Source of the DNA: Macrotrachela quadricornifera
Taxonomy: Eukaryota > Rotifera > Eurotatoria > Philodinida > Philodinidae
NCBI GenBank assembly: GCA_022393335.1
Contig: JAJEKB010020661.1
Coordinates: 157,358-221,357, forward strand
Length of the DNA: 64,000 bases
Reading direction: 5' to 3'
Shown here: positions 11,001 through 24,599 of the stretch, one piece after another
Numbering within the stretch: the stretch's first letter is position 1
Layout of the letters: every line of letters begins with the position of its first letter
Program-made: the position numbers and the translations under genes
Notes under the pieces: generated by a model
What the model was told of the DNA's origin: nothing
Databases searched by the model: none
The model's input: only the letters and a program-made list of their open reading frames with translations

Positions 11001-14000
11001 CAAAGTTTTGGTTGTGGTCCAACACTTGATCAATATTGTCATAAAGGTATTATGAAAACACGTGTAGATGATTGTCAATTTGTTGTTGTGGCACAAAATG
11101 ATTATTATGCAATATTAAATCAAGTATTTCTTTTTTTAATAAATTAGAAAACAAAAAAAAATATATATTCATTTTTCTTTTTAGGGTGAAAAAAATATTC
11201 GAAAAATTGAAGAAAATGGAAAAATTGTATTAATTAAAGAAATACGTATTGATAATAATGATGACCAAAGAATTCCAAGAGAAATTGTTATTAAAGTAAA
11301 TTGAATTTTTTTTCTTTTATAAGATATTTATCTATAAATAGTTTAATATTTAATTTAAATATTGTTGAAGAAGATTAATTTGACATTTTATTTCTAAATG
11401 AGCTTGTCTGAGGATTTATCATAAAGTTATTAAATGATAAGTCCTATTTTTGTTCTTCGTGAAAAACTATGATTTTGAACATTGATTGAAATGAGAAATT
11501 TTATTAGACTTGAATTACACTGTAACACCTTTATTTGGTTTTTTCTTCGAAGTACTAAGAAACCATTAGATCAAAATAGAATGTACTCATTTCTCTTCTT
11601 GTTGTATGAAATATTAAATGTTTGGATGATTTCGTAGTAAATAGCAACTCATTTGGAAGAATGAATAAAATTGATTAATTAAGATCATATTTTCATATTG
11701 AGAAAATTTAGGTGAATAATTTTATATGAAAAATGTCGTTTTTTCTTTTGACCTTGAATACTATCGAAAAGGACATAAAATATTAAGTTACATATCTATA
11801 AATAAGAAATTGCATTCATTTTGCTATATTATTGTTTTTTTTCAAAAGGCAACAATAGAAAAATTACTTGATTTACTTGTTGATGAACATGAAATAATTG
11901 ATGATCCAAATTTTATTGAAGATATTCTTCTTACTTATCGAACATTTATTGATGATCCATTAATAATAGCAAATAAATTACTTGAATATTTTAATAAAAA
12001 TAATGATTTAATATCATGTGAACATATAGCACGTGTAATATTATCATGGGTTAATAATCATTATAATGATTTTGAATCGAATTCAAAATTAAATGAAGTT
12101 TTAGAAAAATTTGATGAAGATTTACAACATCATGAAACAGAAGTAAAAAATAACAAAAGTTTTCTTTTTAAATAAATTATGTTTTTTTTTTCTTTTAGTT
12201 TATGAGATCATGGAGATATTTACTTAATTTAGCTTGTTATACAAAAGCTAGTATACGTACAATTACTATAACACGATCAACACGTGATGATATATTAAAT
12301 TTTAATATACTTGGAGGAAATGATACATCAATTAATAATGGAATATTTGTATCAAAAGTTGAACGAAATTCTAAACCTTATGAAGCTGGATTACGAAGAG
12401 GTGATCAGGTAATTTAAATTTAATATTAACTTAATATATTTTGCCAAAAAAATTGATTCCCTCACTGCAAGAAAATTATTCTCTATCCTCGTTTAATTAA
12501 TTATATTTTATATAGATTCTTAGTGTAAATGGACAATCTTTTGATTATATTACTCATAATCGTGCACTTGAAATTCTTCGTAGTACAACTCATTTATCAT
12601 TAACAGTAAAAAATAATCTTTTAGGTAAGAAAAACAATGATTTTATATATTAAATAACTAAACAAAAATCTTTAATATTTTATGCACAAAAAAAAAAACA
12701 AATTACATTTTTAGGTTTTAATGAAATTGTTAATCCAGAAAAATCAACTGGTCGAAAAAAACGTCATGATATATCATTATATGAACAAGAAATTCGAAAT
12801 AAATTAAATAGTTCATCACCAATACGTTCTCAATCAACAACACCAACAACATCACCTATTCTAACAAATAGTCCAACTGATTCTTATCAACAATCACGAT
12901 TACCCTTAACTACAATAACTCCAATAAAAAATATTCAAACAAATTCTGATAAAATAAAACCAGGTCCATTAAAAAAACGTATGGCTTTAAAACGTGCTGT
13001 TATGCAAAAATTAAAAATTACAAAAAATACCAGGTAACTAAACTTTTATATTGAAAATTAAGGATGAATGTCTAGAATTTTTCCAACGATTATACCATGT
13101 ACATAAACCACATGTAGAATTAATTGTTAACATAATCCATACAACTAATAAATTAATATCAAGAGTGGTTCCAAGAAAACCTAAAGAAATAAATAATATT
13201 ATATAATTAATTGAGAATAAAAATTTTCTCCTCTAATCTTTAATTTTAATAATAATAAATGTCCTTTAATTTTCCTTATTAAAGAAGAATCATATTTATT
13301 CTTTTATATTTACCACTATACATAATAATTAACATTAAATTAACAATTGTCCACATAATATATTGTTCCCAATAACAAGCAATAAGTAAAATTTGTCCAA
13401 TAACACTTAATGAATTTGTTAATGCATCAAGTATATGTGGTATAAGTGTTTTTTCAAAAAAATATGTTGATGTTAAATATTTTGAAAACATTGGAATTTC
13501 ATGATAAAATAAAAAAGCGAAAATAAAACATGAAAATATAATTAATAACCAATGAATACATTTTAATGATTTAACACGTGTTGTCGATTTATTATCTAAT
13601 TCTTTTGACCATATATATATACCAATAAATTGCATTGGTAAAAAAAAGAAAACAAATAATTGTGCATCACCAACATAACCATATGCAAATGCATAACAAC
13701 CATATAAAATTGCACCAATTATACCCCAGAAATAAGACGAAATTTTACCATGTATAACAAGTACAACATTTAGAACAGTTGTAAATGCAGATATACCAGA
13801 TAAACATAATAAACTACGACGCCATAATGGTACACCATCATTCAAATCATTAACCCATTTTAATAAAGAACGTTTTTGTTTTTGAGAAAAAAATGAATTA
13901 AAATCCTTTTAAATAGAAAAAAAAGAAAGATTTTTTTTTTGTACGAATGCAAAGAAAAATTATTTTTTTTTTACCAATATAGAAAATACAACATTGAATG

Positions 14001-17000
14001 TAGCAAAAATAATAAGAATTATAATCTGCCATCTTTTTAAAGATCTTATATCAGGTATTATTGATTGAAATACAAATTTTAATTGTTTTATATAACGTTT
14101 AATAAATAAATATAATTTTGATGATGAATTTTCTTTATTAATTATATTACTTTCAATACTTTCATCTTCGCTATCATCTGATAGACTATTTCGTAGTTTT
14201 TTATTTGTTAAAATTTCATTTCCACTTGTATCTGTTAATTCTAATGTTCCAGTACTCATCTGAGATAATGTATATGTTTGAATAATATCGAATAATTATT
14301 ATTTATTATTGAATATTCATTTTATATAAAATACGAAAAAAGCCATAATTATGTTGGTTAAATTTATTTATAGTTAAAGTTATATCAACAAAAACAAGCC
14401 TACATCGTATATTACTGGTTAACTTCCCTCTTGATTTTTTTCTTCTATTCTGTTTTCTGTTTTTTCTTATTCTCTAGCATGAGAATTACGTATTAGGAAT
14501 AAAAAGGAATAGTATTGGCTGAAATATACAGAATAAAAGAATTGTAAACAAGAAATCATATGGAAGACTATTTATGAATGAATAAAAATACTACGATCTT
14601 CCATGATATATGTAAAATGTGTATCATGCAAAATATTCTTTTCTATCCGATAATAACTGCTGATTTTTCATACGTATAAATGTTTTTTTGGGGATTCAAT
14701 ACACAGAAGTGACTAGAAAAATAAATCCCAAAAAAAATATTTATATGTACATATGTACGAAAAATCAGCAGTTATTATCGAATAGAAAAAATATTTCTGA
14801 GTAAGCAATATTTGAAAATTTGAAGAGATAATTTTTTTTCATAGGTAATTCAGTGTGCGCATTTAACGATATCAGAAAAAAATATCGAAATATTTCGCAT
14901 TATACCCATTTTAAAGTGTAAAATCAAAAGAAATTGCGAATATTTCTATCTTTGATGCTTTTACTTACTTTTGATAAGATGTAAAAAAAAAAGAAAATGA
15001 AATTTATACTAAATGGTATTCGAGTTTCATTCCACTACGAAATGCGGTGTGAATGTATGTCGAATATCGACTAACGCATACATTACTACATTATAGGCCT
15101 ATAAACATGTTTCAAGGGAATTTTTCTGTTCGTAAGATTATCACGATAGAAAATGATAATTTTGTATGCCATACATCGAGAGAAGTAAAAATAAAGTGAA
15201 CTCGCAAACGACTATACAAATGTTGTGTATTGCATTGGATTAAATAGTGCGAAAAGATAATCTTTGAAATTTATCGCTTGAATAGAATCCAAAGTGCAAC
15301 AAAAAATAAATTAATTTTTTGGTTATCTTTTCAATACAGACATGTTTTTATGCTGAATTTATTTTCTTATATTCGATTATTACGATGTTATGATGACATT
15401 TTGCATTTATCATGAAATAATTTCTTGTTTTTTTTTATTTGTATCGAATACTTAGAAGTTTATTTGAATTTAATTATTTTTTCTTTTTCTTCCTAGTGAT
15501 GCAGATACTAATCAAACAGACAATGTCCTTGATTCAAATGTATTATCAATACAAAATCCTAATAAAAGTCTTAATCGAAGTTCAAGTAATCCAGATTTAT
15601 CTTCATCATCAACATTTAATGAAACAAATAATGATGAACATCATTCAACATTTGTTGTTAAAGTTTATCGTAGTGATCAATCATTTAAATATTTTCCTGT
15701 ACTTAAAGTAATAGAAAAAAAAATTCTGATAGACAAAATATTTTATATATGAATTTTTTTTAAAGGATACAACAGCTAAACAAGTTGTTATGTTAGCTAT
15801 AACTGAATTTAATATTGTTGATCAGAGCAGGTATGGTTTTTTTCCCTTGAAAAATATTCACATGATGTGTGAAAATTCTCATTGAGTTAGATAAGGTATC
15901 TCACAGAATGCAGGAAAGAATAGTTTTTGTTTGATTGATTGTCGATAATGCAACGGTTTTTTTTAATAGATGAAATCATCACCTATCGATCCTTTATCTT
16001 TATGTTGCACATGTGCATGAATAACCGCAAAACGATTTTTCATGTGATCAAGTTTCACCAAGTGTACTTAGTTTTTGATTTATCAACTAATAATCATCTG
16101 TTTTTCATTGATTTGCACTAGAGGTGCAATTTTTGCGATCTAAATATGTAGGACCGAATATGTTGATTAAGGTCAATACGAAAAACATACGGTTTCTGCT
16201 CTATGTGCTGAATTTATAGGAAAGTGTCTTTTTTTTTATAATTATTATCATGTGTGTTAATGGTTTCAATTATTAATCATTCTCTGAAACTTTTTGATCA
16301 TGGATAAAAAGTTTGTGACTCTGACAAAAATAATTAATTGTTGAATGAATAGTAACTAGCAGATTTATTGTTATTACCCATAGTATAGGAGTTATCAATG
16401 TTATAAGAATTTGTCTATTTACTTGTTTTGAATTTTAATTCGAGTCTTTGCAAACTACAAGGAGGAAATGTAGATGAAATTATTCTATTCGAAGTTTGAC
16501 TAGGCTATCGTCATCTCAACATTGGTGGTGAAGGTCCAGAGAAAACCGAATAGAGATATGCATCGGTACCAATATACTGATATGTTCATATTGAATTTCT
16601 CATGTAAATAGCATTGTTTGTTTCAAACAATCCTTCCGTGAGAAAATAGATTTTAAAAGTTTTGACAATTAATGGCGTCAATTGATCCCTCGACTTCGAA
16701 CAGCTTTCCTTAAATTTTATGGTATATATAAACGTAACAGTAACATATCCCTATAATACTGCTATTGGTGCATATCTAACGATAAAGAAAAGACCATAAG
16801 ATGCAAAATCACATAAATGATGCCATCAATTTTTTCGTCCTTTTGAAGTTTTCAACCTCTTTCATCGTCATAAATACACATATGCATATAGAGTACATCA
16901 CTTTTACAAAACCTCTAGCTGATCTGTTTTTTCCCGACGAAATTTCATTATATTTTGAAATATTTTTATATTTAAATAAATCGTATTAGGTAATATAAAA

Positions 17001-20000
17001 GTTGTCCATTCATTAGTTATGATAATGTGTAGGCCTTAAATAATCTGCTTTGTTTGCATTTTCGCATCGATTTTCTTCAGTAATTTATTGATCTACGACA
17101 GTTCTATAGGTAATTCTACGATAACACGCTAAAATCAAAATTCAAATCAACTTATTGCTGTCATATAGTATTTTAAAGTGATAATGATAGATGCAAGGAC
17201 AAGCATATTATTGGACTTTGTGTAGATAATAAAGCAGGATAAGGCTGTTTTTGATCCAGTGGCTTCGGTCATTTTGTCTATTTCGACTTCGAATGTTTTT
17301 ATAAATCTGTAGGATCTCACTCGGAGCTTTTCGAGTGCATTTTTCGTTGAGGATGTTAGATCTTCAAATAGTTACACAATATAGGTTTCATTCGACTAGT
17401 TGTATGATCCTGTACAAAGATTATCAATTGTATTTCTCAGATAGAGATGTGTAAGATAAAAATATAAACTCAAATTCCAAACAATCTATTGAAAAAGATA
17501 ATGTATAAAGGCATTTTTTTAATATTCGATTAGATTAGAATCAAGAAAACATGAGAAATAAACATCATAGAATACGATAAGGATAAGTAAATTTATTTCA
17601 AACAGAATACAAATAAAATTTTGCTCTAAATAGACTTAAATTTTGTTTTTTTTAGGTACTATTCATTATGTGAAGTATCTGTTGAAAATGGTGTTATTAA
17701 ACAAAAACGTTTACCTGATCATATTGATAATTTACCTGAACGTCTTGCAATAAATGCTCGTTATTATTTAAAAAATAATCATTCAACTGAAACACTTGTA
17801 CCAGATCATTTATCAAATGATTTAATACGTGAAGCACGTATACATTTTCTTCAATTAGATTCACTTGAAATTTGTGCACAATTAACATTAAGAGATTTTT
17901 CAATATTTAAATCAATTCAACCAACAGAATATATTGATCATATATTTAAATTACAATCATCATATGGTATACCACATCTTGAAAAATTTCTTCGATTACC
18001 TAATCAAGAAATGTATTGGACTATAACAGAAATTTTACGTGAAACAAATTTAATACAAAGATCAAAAATAATTAAACATTTTATTAAAATAGCAAGTAAG
18101 AAGATTTATTTAAAAATTATACAATTTATTATTCATTTTTTTTTAAATAAATTTAGAATGTTGTAAAGATATGAAAAATTTTAATTCAATGTTTGCAATT
18201 ATTAGTGGACTTGATCATAAAACTGTTCAACGTTTACAAGCTACTTGGGAACGTGTACCTGACAAATATAAAAAACTATTTGAAGTAAATATTTTTGAAG
18301 AACTTGATTTATGAAATCAACATAGATAGCTAAACGATATCTTCTTCTATCATTAGTTCTGACAGTAACTTTAATAAGAATCCATTGGATTCAATATTTT
18401 TCATATACGAACTCTATCTCAATTGATTACAATTTTTTTTTATCTTTATTTAGGAATTGAAATTAATACTTGATTTATCTCGAAATATGTCTGTTTATCG
18501 AAATTTATTAAAGAATGAATTAATAATTCCACCTATTGTAAGTTATAAAGATAAATAATAAGAAATTAATTTTTATTAACATATATAGATCCCCATGTTT
18601 CCGGTGTGTATGAAAGATTTAACATTTATTCATTTGGGAAATCCAACACAAGATGATGATTTAGTAATAATAAAAAAAAAACCAATCAATATTTGTAATA
18701 TATATTTATAATTATAGATAAATTTTGAAAAACTTCGAATGATTGCAAAAGAAATTCGTTATATAATCAATATGTCTTCAACACCTTATGTAAGTGAAAA
18801 AAAATGAATTATTATAATGGATGGTTTTTTTTTTCTTTAAAATTAATTTTATTAAGGATATTTCAACTATGTTTGATTCTCTAACATCTTATTCTCAGAT
18901 TTTTGCTGGTTTTGCTCATCAATTAACAGCAGATTCATATGGAACAATACGAAGAAATCAAACTGGAATGCGTTTATCTGTTATGTCGAATGCTAAACGA
19001 ATTTATGAAGAAGTAAAATAAAATAAAATATTCTTTTTTTTTCTTATGAACGATAAATTATTATTTAGGCATTAATGGTTAAAAAAGTTAAAACATATTT
19101 AAATAATGCTGAAATAATTGAAGATGAAGATCGTCTACTTGAATTAGCTAATCAATGTGAACCGAGTAAGAATTAATGATTCAAATTTTGTAAAAATTTA
19201 TTAGAGAGTACTGATCTTCAGATACATATATTTTTGTATGGGAGCTTTCGTATTCCAAAAAAATTGTTTTTCAATAGAGATCTTTATATGAATTTTGAGT
19301 ATTTAAATGAGATAAATATTCTAAATGATTTTGTCTGTATACAAATATAGAAGCAACAGTAGTAAAAAATTCATTGATCATGAACAATAATACTCCATGA
19401 TATTTGTAACAATAAATTTTTATATGTAAGTAAAATGTTGTTCAAATGTTTTATTTTGTAAAGTAAATCTCTTAGTAAATAAAAGTTTATTAAGCTTTTG
19501 ACTTGTTGTGAAAGTCATAAGTTTCTTAATGTAAGCTTTTATTGTGATCAACTATTTTATGTTGTTGTTAGAATTTTATCGATTTATAAGCATAGAAACA
19601 TAAAAAGAATCTATACAACATCAAACAAATTAGATATTAAATTTAGTTTGCTGCTTTTATTATTTATTTATTCAATTATGAGATTATCTATCGAAAAATT
19701 TATTTATTTATTTTAGTAAGTACACTTAAACGACGTCCATCTCCTTCAACATCAAGTTTATCATCTAATTCTTCATGTGATCGTCGTGGAGGTTCTATAC
19801 AATTAACTAAATTTGGTATGTGAATACTTTTTTTTCTTCCTACTTTTAATTAGTTTTTATTCCTAAAAATCATCTATCATTTATTTAGAAGTTTATTCTG
19901 GTAAATATAAATAAAAATGTTGTTGAATTTGTGTTTTTTTTCTTTTGTCTAATTTTAAATATTATTTGGTTTTTGCTCATTATTTTTTTTTTAATAAAAT

Positions 20001-20847
20001 ATCCTTATTTTCTTTTTTTTAAGGTACACAATCACCGGATGCTGTTAATAAATTACTTCGTTTATCAGATAGTAGTCATCAAATAAAATCTCGAATACCA
20101 CAAAAATCTAATCATAATTCAGCAATATCTGTTCTTCGAATTCCATCACCATTAATAAATAATCCTATAACATCAACAGGACTTACATCTGTTAATGAAT
20201 TAACTCATCATCGTCGTTATCATCATCAAATAAATAAAATTCGTGATACAAATAAATTAACAAGTGAAAGTTCAAGTTTAAATTTTAAATCACCATTATA
20301 TGTTCGATCTCATATTCGTAAGTTTATTTTAAAAAAATAGTAAATAATGTTTAAATGTTTTTTTTTAAAGAATCAAATCAAAAAAATCCTGATTCAGGAA
20401 TTGGAAGTATTAATTCAACAGATACATGTATATTTTTTTATTTAATATTATTTTTATTATATTGAAATAATTCTATTATATATATAGATTTTAATACTGA
20501 TCTAAATGAAAAAACTACGAATAATATAATTGATGATGAATATTCATCAAATAAAACTCCAACACGATCTATAATACCAATAGGTAAAAAATCAATTAAT
20601 TTAATTTCAAAATTAACATTATTTTATTGTTAGAAATGCATCATGATAATGATCAAAGACCAATAATACTACGTCCTTGGAAGCAACGTTCAAAATCTCA
20701 AAGTGAAATAAATACTAAACAGGGTTTGTATTAAATTTAATATTCTCCTTTGTTCCAGTTAAGCCATTTTAAAAATTATACCTATTCTAATTTATAGAAG
20801 AATCAACTGTCGATTATGATGATCATGAACAAGTAACAGCAGTCTAA
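8042..20847 (+). CDS. RAPGEF2/6-like: Rap guanine nucleotide exchange factor, PDZ-GEF type (RAPGEF2/6-like), 28 exons, 1396 aa
   Basis: Exons: 8042-8119, 8923-9050, 9607-9690, 10039-10114, 10166-10318, 10387-10581, 10639-10746, 10812-11123, 11185-11295, 11849-12142, 12199-12408, 12516-12624, 12715-13033, 15497-15707, 15766-15830, 17656-18095, 18157-18284, 18454-18537, 18589-18663, 18718-18789, 18857-19012, 19069-19165, 19717-19815, 20024-20317, 20371-20427, 20488-20583, 20634-20723 and 20798-20847. Phases agree throughout (4191 nt). Domains in order: partial cyclic-nucleotide-binding-like domain (~27-122, [13 protein letters not shown]); second cNMP-like domain (~239-415, [17 protein letters not shown]); RasGEF-N (~416-513, [12 protein letters not shown]); PDZ (~535-619, [14 protein letters not shown]); RA (~778-870); RasGEF (~880-1136, [26 protein letters not shown]). 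The tail ends EQVTAV, a class I PDZ ligand as in vertebrate RAPGEF2/6. It should load Rap1/Rap2 with GTP at membranes and junctions. The upstream-most exon is short, so a further 5' exon cannot be excluded. Confidence 0.93.
8120..8922 (+). other. Intron 1 of the RapGEF gene
   Basis: An 803-base intron, long for this gene. It holds a purine tract (about 8576-8616) and pyrimidine runs, but no open frame or repeat element that I recognise. Confidence 0.6.
13279..14259 (-). CDS. pnuC-like: PnuC-family nicotinamide riboside/vitamin transporter, nested in RapGEF intron 13 (303 aa, 2 exons)
   Basis: Minus-strand exons 14259-13975 and 13905-13279 are joined by a 69-base GT..AG intron in phase 0. The protein has a charged N-terminal extension (~1-70, Ser/Glu/Asp-rich, cytosolic in appearance), one hydrophobic helix ([17 protein letters not shown]), then the PnuC core. 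The hallmarks are [27 protein letters not shown], a second half with [15 protein letters not shown], and a C-terminal [14 protein letters not shown] segment. Bacterial PnuC proteins (~240 aa, seven helices) carry out facilitated diffusion of nicotinamide riboside or, in relatives, thiamine and riboflavin. The gene lies wholly inside a 2463-base intron of the RapGEF gene on the opposite strand. The family is chiefly bacterial, so horizontal acquisition followed by intron gain is my inference. Substrate is not determinable from sequence. Confidence 0.85.
14630..14800. repeat. Foldback (MITE-like) inverted repeat in RapGEF intron 13
   Basis: Left arm from about 14630 (TTCTATCCGATAATAACTGC, then TGATTTTTC) is matched by its reverse complement ending near 14800 (GCAGTTATTATCGAATAGAA). 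Arms are about 65 bases with a short AT-rich centre. No coding content. Probably a decayed non-autonomous DNA element. Confidence 0.75.
15831..17655 (+). other. Intron 15 of the RapGEF gene
   Basis: A 1.8-kb intron splitting the RA domain coding region. Open frames at 15939-16121 and 16801-16989 show no family features. No inverted repeat found by eye. Confidence 0.5.
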
Positions 20848-23370
20848 ATAAATCTGGATGAAAATTTTAATTTAATAAGCCCGGTGGCTTTTTATTTTTG
20901 TTTCTATAAACAGTGAGTGTGTACTCATTCTGTAATTAAAATTTCATCAACATTGTATATTGTGTGTGTTTTACATTTTCCTCTATCTTGTTTGGTTGCT
21001 TGTTTTGTTTTTTTATATTTTCCTACTGACTCTCTTTGTATTGCTCAATGGTTTGTTGTTGTTTACTTTTTCTTGATTTATTATACTTTCTATTATATTG
21101 ATCTGATTTGTTTTTGTTTGTTCTTCTGTTTGGAAGGTCGTAGTGATTCGTATGCTAGATATACATAAAATATTTGTTCTTTTGTTATGCAATTCAATAG
21201 AATAACAACTCATTATTAGTTGTCAGATGCGGATTGCAAAGGATTTTTTTTAAAAGAAAGAACGAAACAAAAGATAAGAAATTTTCTACATCTTACTACA
21301 AATTTTGATCATTATGATATTGATGTTAACTCAATAGATATATATGCATATGAAAGGTTTAATGATGTATCATTATTGAATGAAATGAAATTTAAAAAAA
21401 AATATTCTTTACACAATTGTCGTTCATTTTTTGTGAATGTTTTATTTAATATATTATGACTTCTTTTCTTTTTTGTTCTGTGTTATATGTTCGCTTGTTT
21501 TGATGTCTATACAGCGCAATGTTTTTTAATATCATCATTTGTATTTATATATTTGTTAACTTAGATTTCTTGTTTGTTATTATTATGATGACAACACAGA
21601 ATTCTGTAAAATAAAACAGCAACAATAAATAGAAGATATTCATATCAAATGAATTCAAAAGTGATATAAAAGCTTTTCAGATAGGATATGATTCAGAGTA
21701 AGATGATCAGAATGCAAAAAAACAAACAAATAAATGATCTAATAAAATGTTATGCTATTTCAATAATCATTCATTTTAAAACAGTTAAATAGGAATTTTG
21801 TACAGATTATATCAATAATTGAGAAAATATCTGATTTTTATTATTCAAAATCATGAATATTATCAACATTTCAAACAGATGAATGAGTTAAGTAAATTTT
21901 AAAGAGATCTTTCGTGATTCATATATTTATAAGAATATATCTTTTTTGTCACTCTTTTTCTTCTTTGATATTTTAAATAGTATTCTATGACCCTCAAGAT
22001 ATCTATTTTTATACTTATTCGAAACGTCTTTTTCTCACATCTAAATCTGAAATTACAATCATAAATGTTAGTATTTAGTTTCTTCCATCAAAAGTGCTGT
22101 ATTTGTAACATTACGATCTGGAAAACCGAAGGTCAGAAAATTATGATACAAATGCCATATGAAAATATGAAGTCGAAATCTGTTTTTAAATAGAGACTTT
22201 AGTTTGTTCACAGAAAGCGTCAAAAAGAAAGACGATTTTTTTCAAACTTTTGTTTGTTTTCATTTTGAGTTAATTCAAATGAAAGAAAAGTTAAGCATCA
22301 CTCTAACATAACAACTGTTTGACAGCTGAAAGTGTAGTTGATGATTGATAATAAAAAAGAAAGATAATTAAGCAACTAATGAATATCGTTAATCAAGATT
22401 TAAAAAAATCGCTTCGCATCTGAGTTTGCATTCTGGACAAAGTCTATATTAGACGGTACACATAAAATTGTTATTTCGTGAGACGATAATCTCGAGAATG
22501 GAAATTCAGAAAGTAGTAGTTCAAATGCGAATAGGAAACATCGAAATTCAAGCTGTATCATTCGATTCCAGATTTTGGATAAGAGAGATCTCTTTTAATC
22601 TTTTTGAAAATGTCTATTTAAGTAACTTCTGTTGGAAAGAGTTATTCAATCGACTGCTTAACTGAGAATGTATACATTATAGTTGCTAAAATCTATATTA
22701 CAATATTCATTAAACCTTCATTATAAATTAAAAATGAATTTGTTAATATATTGAAGCAAGAAAATGTCATTCATGTGAGTGTCAATGTGTGGCACAAATC
22801 AAGCCAATAAAAAGGAACAAATCGAAATCTGTTGTTCCAGAAGGACATTACCCCATGGTTCATAATATAATATTAGATAGATCAGTCACGAGAAAAAAAT
22901 CAATACGAATTAGAGAAGATTTTGAATTGAACATATCGATATTTTATTTGGTAATAGAAGTGAAAATGAATTATGGTGCTTTGATTTCCTTTAAAAATAA
23001 TTCGTTTCCGACAGAAATCTTTGAATGAAAATAAATACATAGACCGATAGGCTATCTTTTCTCACTTTGTTTTTTGCAAAATTTTTAATAATTATCGCCA
23101 TGTACTACTCGAAAGACAGGTATTTTTATAAAATGAAAAATCTTTTTCGTTTTTTTTTCTTTCTTAGTTCATGTTTTGTAAAATGTGCAAAAAGGAATTT
23201 TCGATTCAAACTCATATTATACCTTTGATTTTCTTTTTGTCTGAAAATAGGTATGAGAAGTTATTGTTATTGTTATTAGTAACGACCAAAAAACAATAAT
23301 TTCTCATCTCTATCCCTGACTAATGATACATTCCACTTTGAATAAATTTTCTCTTTCTTAGTCATATCTC
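20848..23370. other. 3' flank of RapGEF and intergenic DNA
   Basis: The first few hundred bases are probably the RapGEF 3' UTR (T-rich, with an AATAAA-like site near 21610). The rest is AT-rich with scattered short open frames (20917, 21220, 22468, 22789) that show no domain or compositional signs of coding. Confidence 0.4.
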
Positions 23371-23424
23371 AACATAAGCATGGTCAAAAAGCGATTTGAC
23401 AGTTGGGGAGGTTCCCTCGTTAGT
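23370..23424 (+). repeat. Inverted-repeat end, copy A
   Basis: About 50 bases including CAAAAAGCGATTTGACAGTT then GGGGA recur, reverse-complemented and about 85% alike, at 29336-29392. The two copies face each other across 6 kb. Confidence 0.75.
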
Positions 23425-24593
23425 ACCGAAGATCCGAGAAAACTTTCTTACAATCGACTCGCTTGGTAACCATTCGATGCAGTTTTTTACGCTCTACAAA
23501 GTGAAACACCCAACACTATTGAACCTGTTGAAGTGCGTATTTGTTTAGAGTTGACATGAAGGACGTGCCGTATGTGTTGGTTGTTTAAATTAGGTGTACT
23601 GGATTTAATGGAGTGAAGACATCGATCTTAGTGATATCAGAAATGGATCCTACTGATGGTAAAATTTGGGTAACTCAAATGTCCGCACTACGTGACCAGT
23701 GCAACGCTTTGAAGGAGCGCTTGAAGCGGATATCCGCTGCTTCCAGGAAACCACAGTGGAAAAAATACGACGTCCGGATGGTCCTCTTTCCTGCCTTATC
23801 AGAAGATGTTCGAAATATTTGCTTCGGTAATGCAAAGCATTTCGTAATCGACAAAAGCGTAGAACTTTCTCTTCTCGGAAACTACCAGATCAAGCAAGCA
23901 AAGAGTTACCTCCAAGAATATTTTAAGCCGTCGGTCTTGGACGATGAAGCGCTAGAATTCGTCGTTGAGCTCTGTTCTGCTCACACTGAATTAGTTCAAT
24001 TTCGATTCGCTTCAAGACATTGAAGCATCAAAATCTATATGGCAACGGTGCAATTCGACAAGGACGATGAGGCCGATCCTATAGAAGGCTGATTGAGTGG
24101 CGATCATTTCACACCAGGTTATTCCGAACACCCTGCTTTTTTCCTTATGTCGGGAGATCGTAATGAGAAGGTGGTGCGAAATTTCTGTTTTCCGCCTGGT
24201 TCTGCATGTACTTTGCAGGTGCTCGAATTACTGGATGCTGTGCTCATATCACTGCACTTATTTGGCATCTAGATGTCTATTGTGGCGAAAGAGATAGAGT
24301 ACGTCATCCACTCTCCGCTGCACAGTTGATCCTTTCCGTCGATGAATGAATTCAGTATTGAACAACAGGCAAGAGCGATCAAGCCGCATCCGACACTGAA
24401 CAATCTTCAACAGATGACAATACCTAACCTCATGATCAATGTATATTCAACTCCTAATAAACAAAAAAGTTTGAAAACAAAACGTTCAAGGCTCCGCTAA
24501 CACTTCAATAGCATAGGGTTGTAGAGCATGAAACACTACATTGAATGGTTACTATGAGAGTCGATTGTGAGAAAGTTTTCTCGGATTTTCGGT
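23425..24593. mobile_element. Decayed DNA transposon with ~74-bp inverted repeats and a SWIM-zinc-finger gene
   Basis: The left arm at 23425-23498 (ACCGAAGATCCGAGAAAACT...) is the reverse complement, with about 15% mismatch, of 24520-24593 (...AGTTTTCTCGGATTTTCGGT). A third partial copy of the inner part of the arm lies at about 24687-24750. The interior is visibly richer in G+C than the flanks and codes for the SWIM-like protein remnant described separately. I saw no target-site duplication. Confidence 0.7.
23613..24300 (+). pseudogene. Remnant of transposon-encoded SWIM-type zinc-finger protein
   Basis: Frame 23613-24023 encodes 136 residues, including SLLGNYQIKQAKSYLQEYF, followed by an HTELVQFRFASRH block. 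After the stop, in shifted frames, come YMATVQFDKDDEADP and, near 24175-24290, GARITGCCAHITALIWHL. Together these are the ordered landmarks of a family of animal mobile-element proteins: a YQ[IL]KQAKSY block, then a CxC...GxR(T)xGCCAH SWIM-type zinc finger followed by [IV]WYLG. Stops and frameshifts separate the parts, and the first CxC of the finger is not seen, so it is a pseudogene. The family assignment is from memory of the motif order and is moderately certain. Confidence 0.55.
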
Positions 24594-24599
24594 GCAAAA

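Noticed and set aside
20917..21459. Frames after the RapGEF stop (83 and 79 codons)
   Set aside because: In the presumed 3' UTR; composition is low-complexity and there is no splice support.
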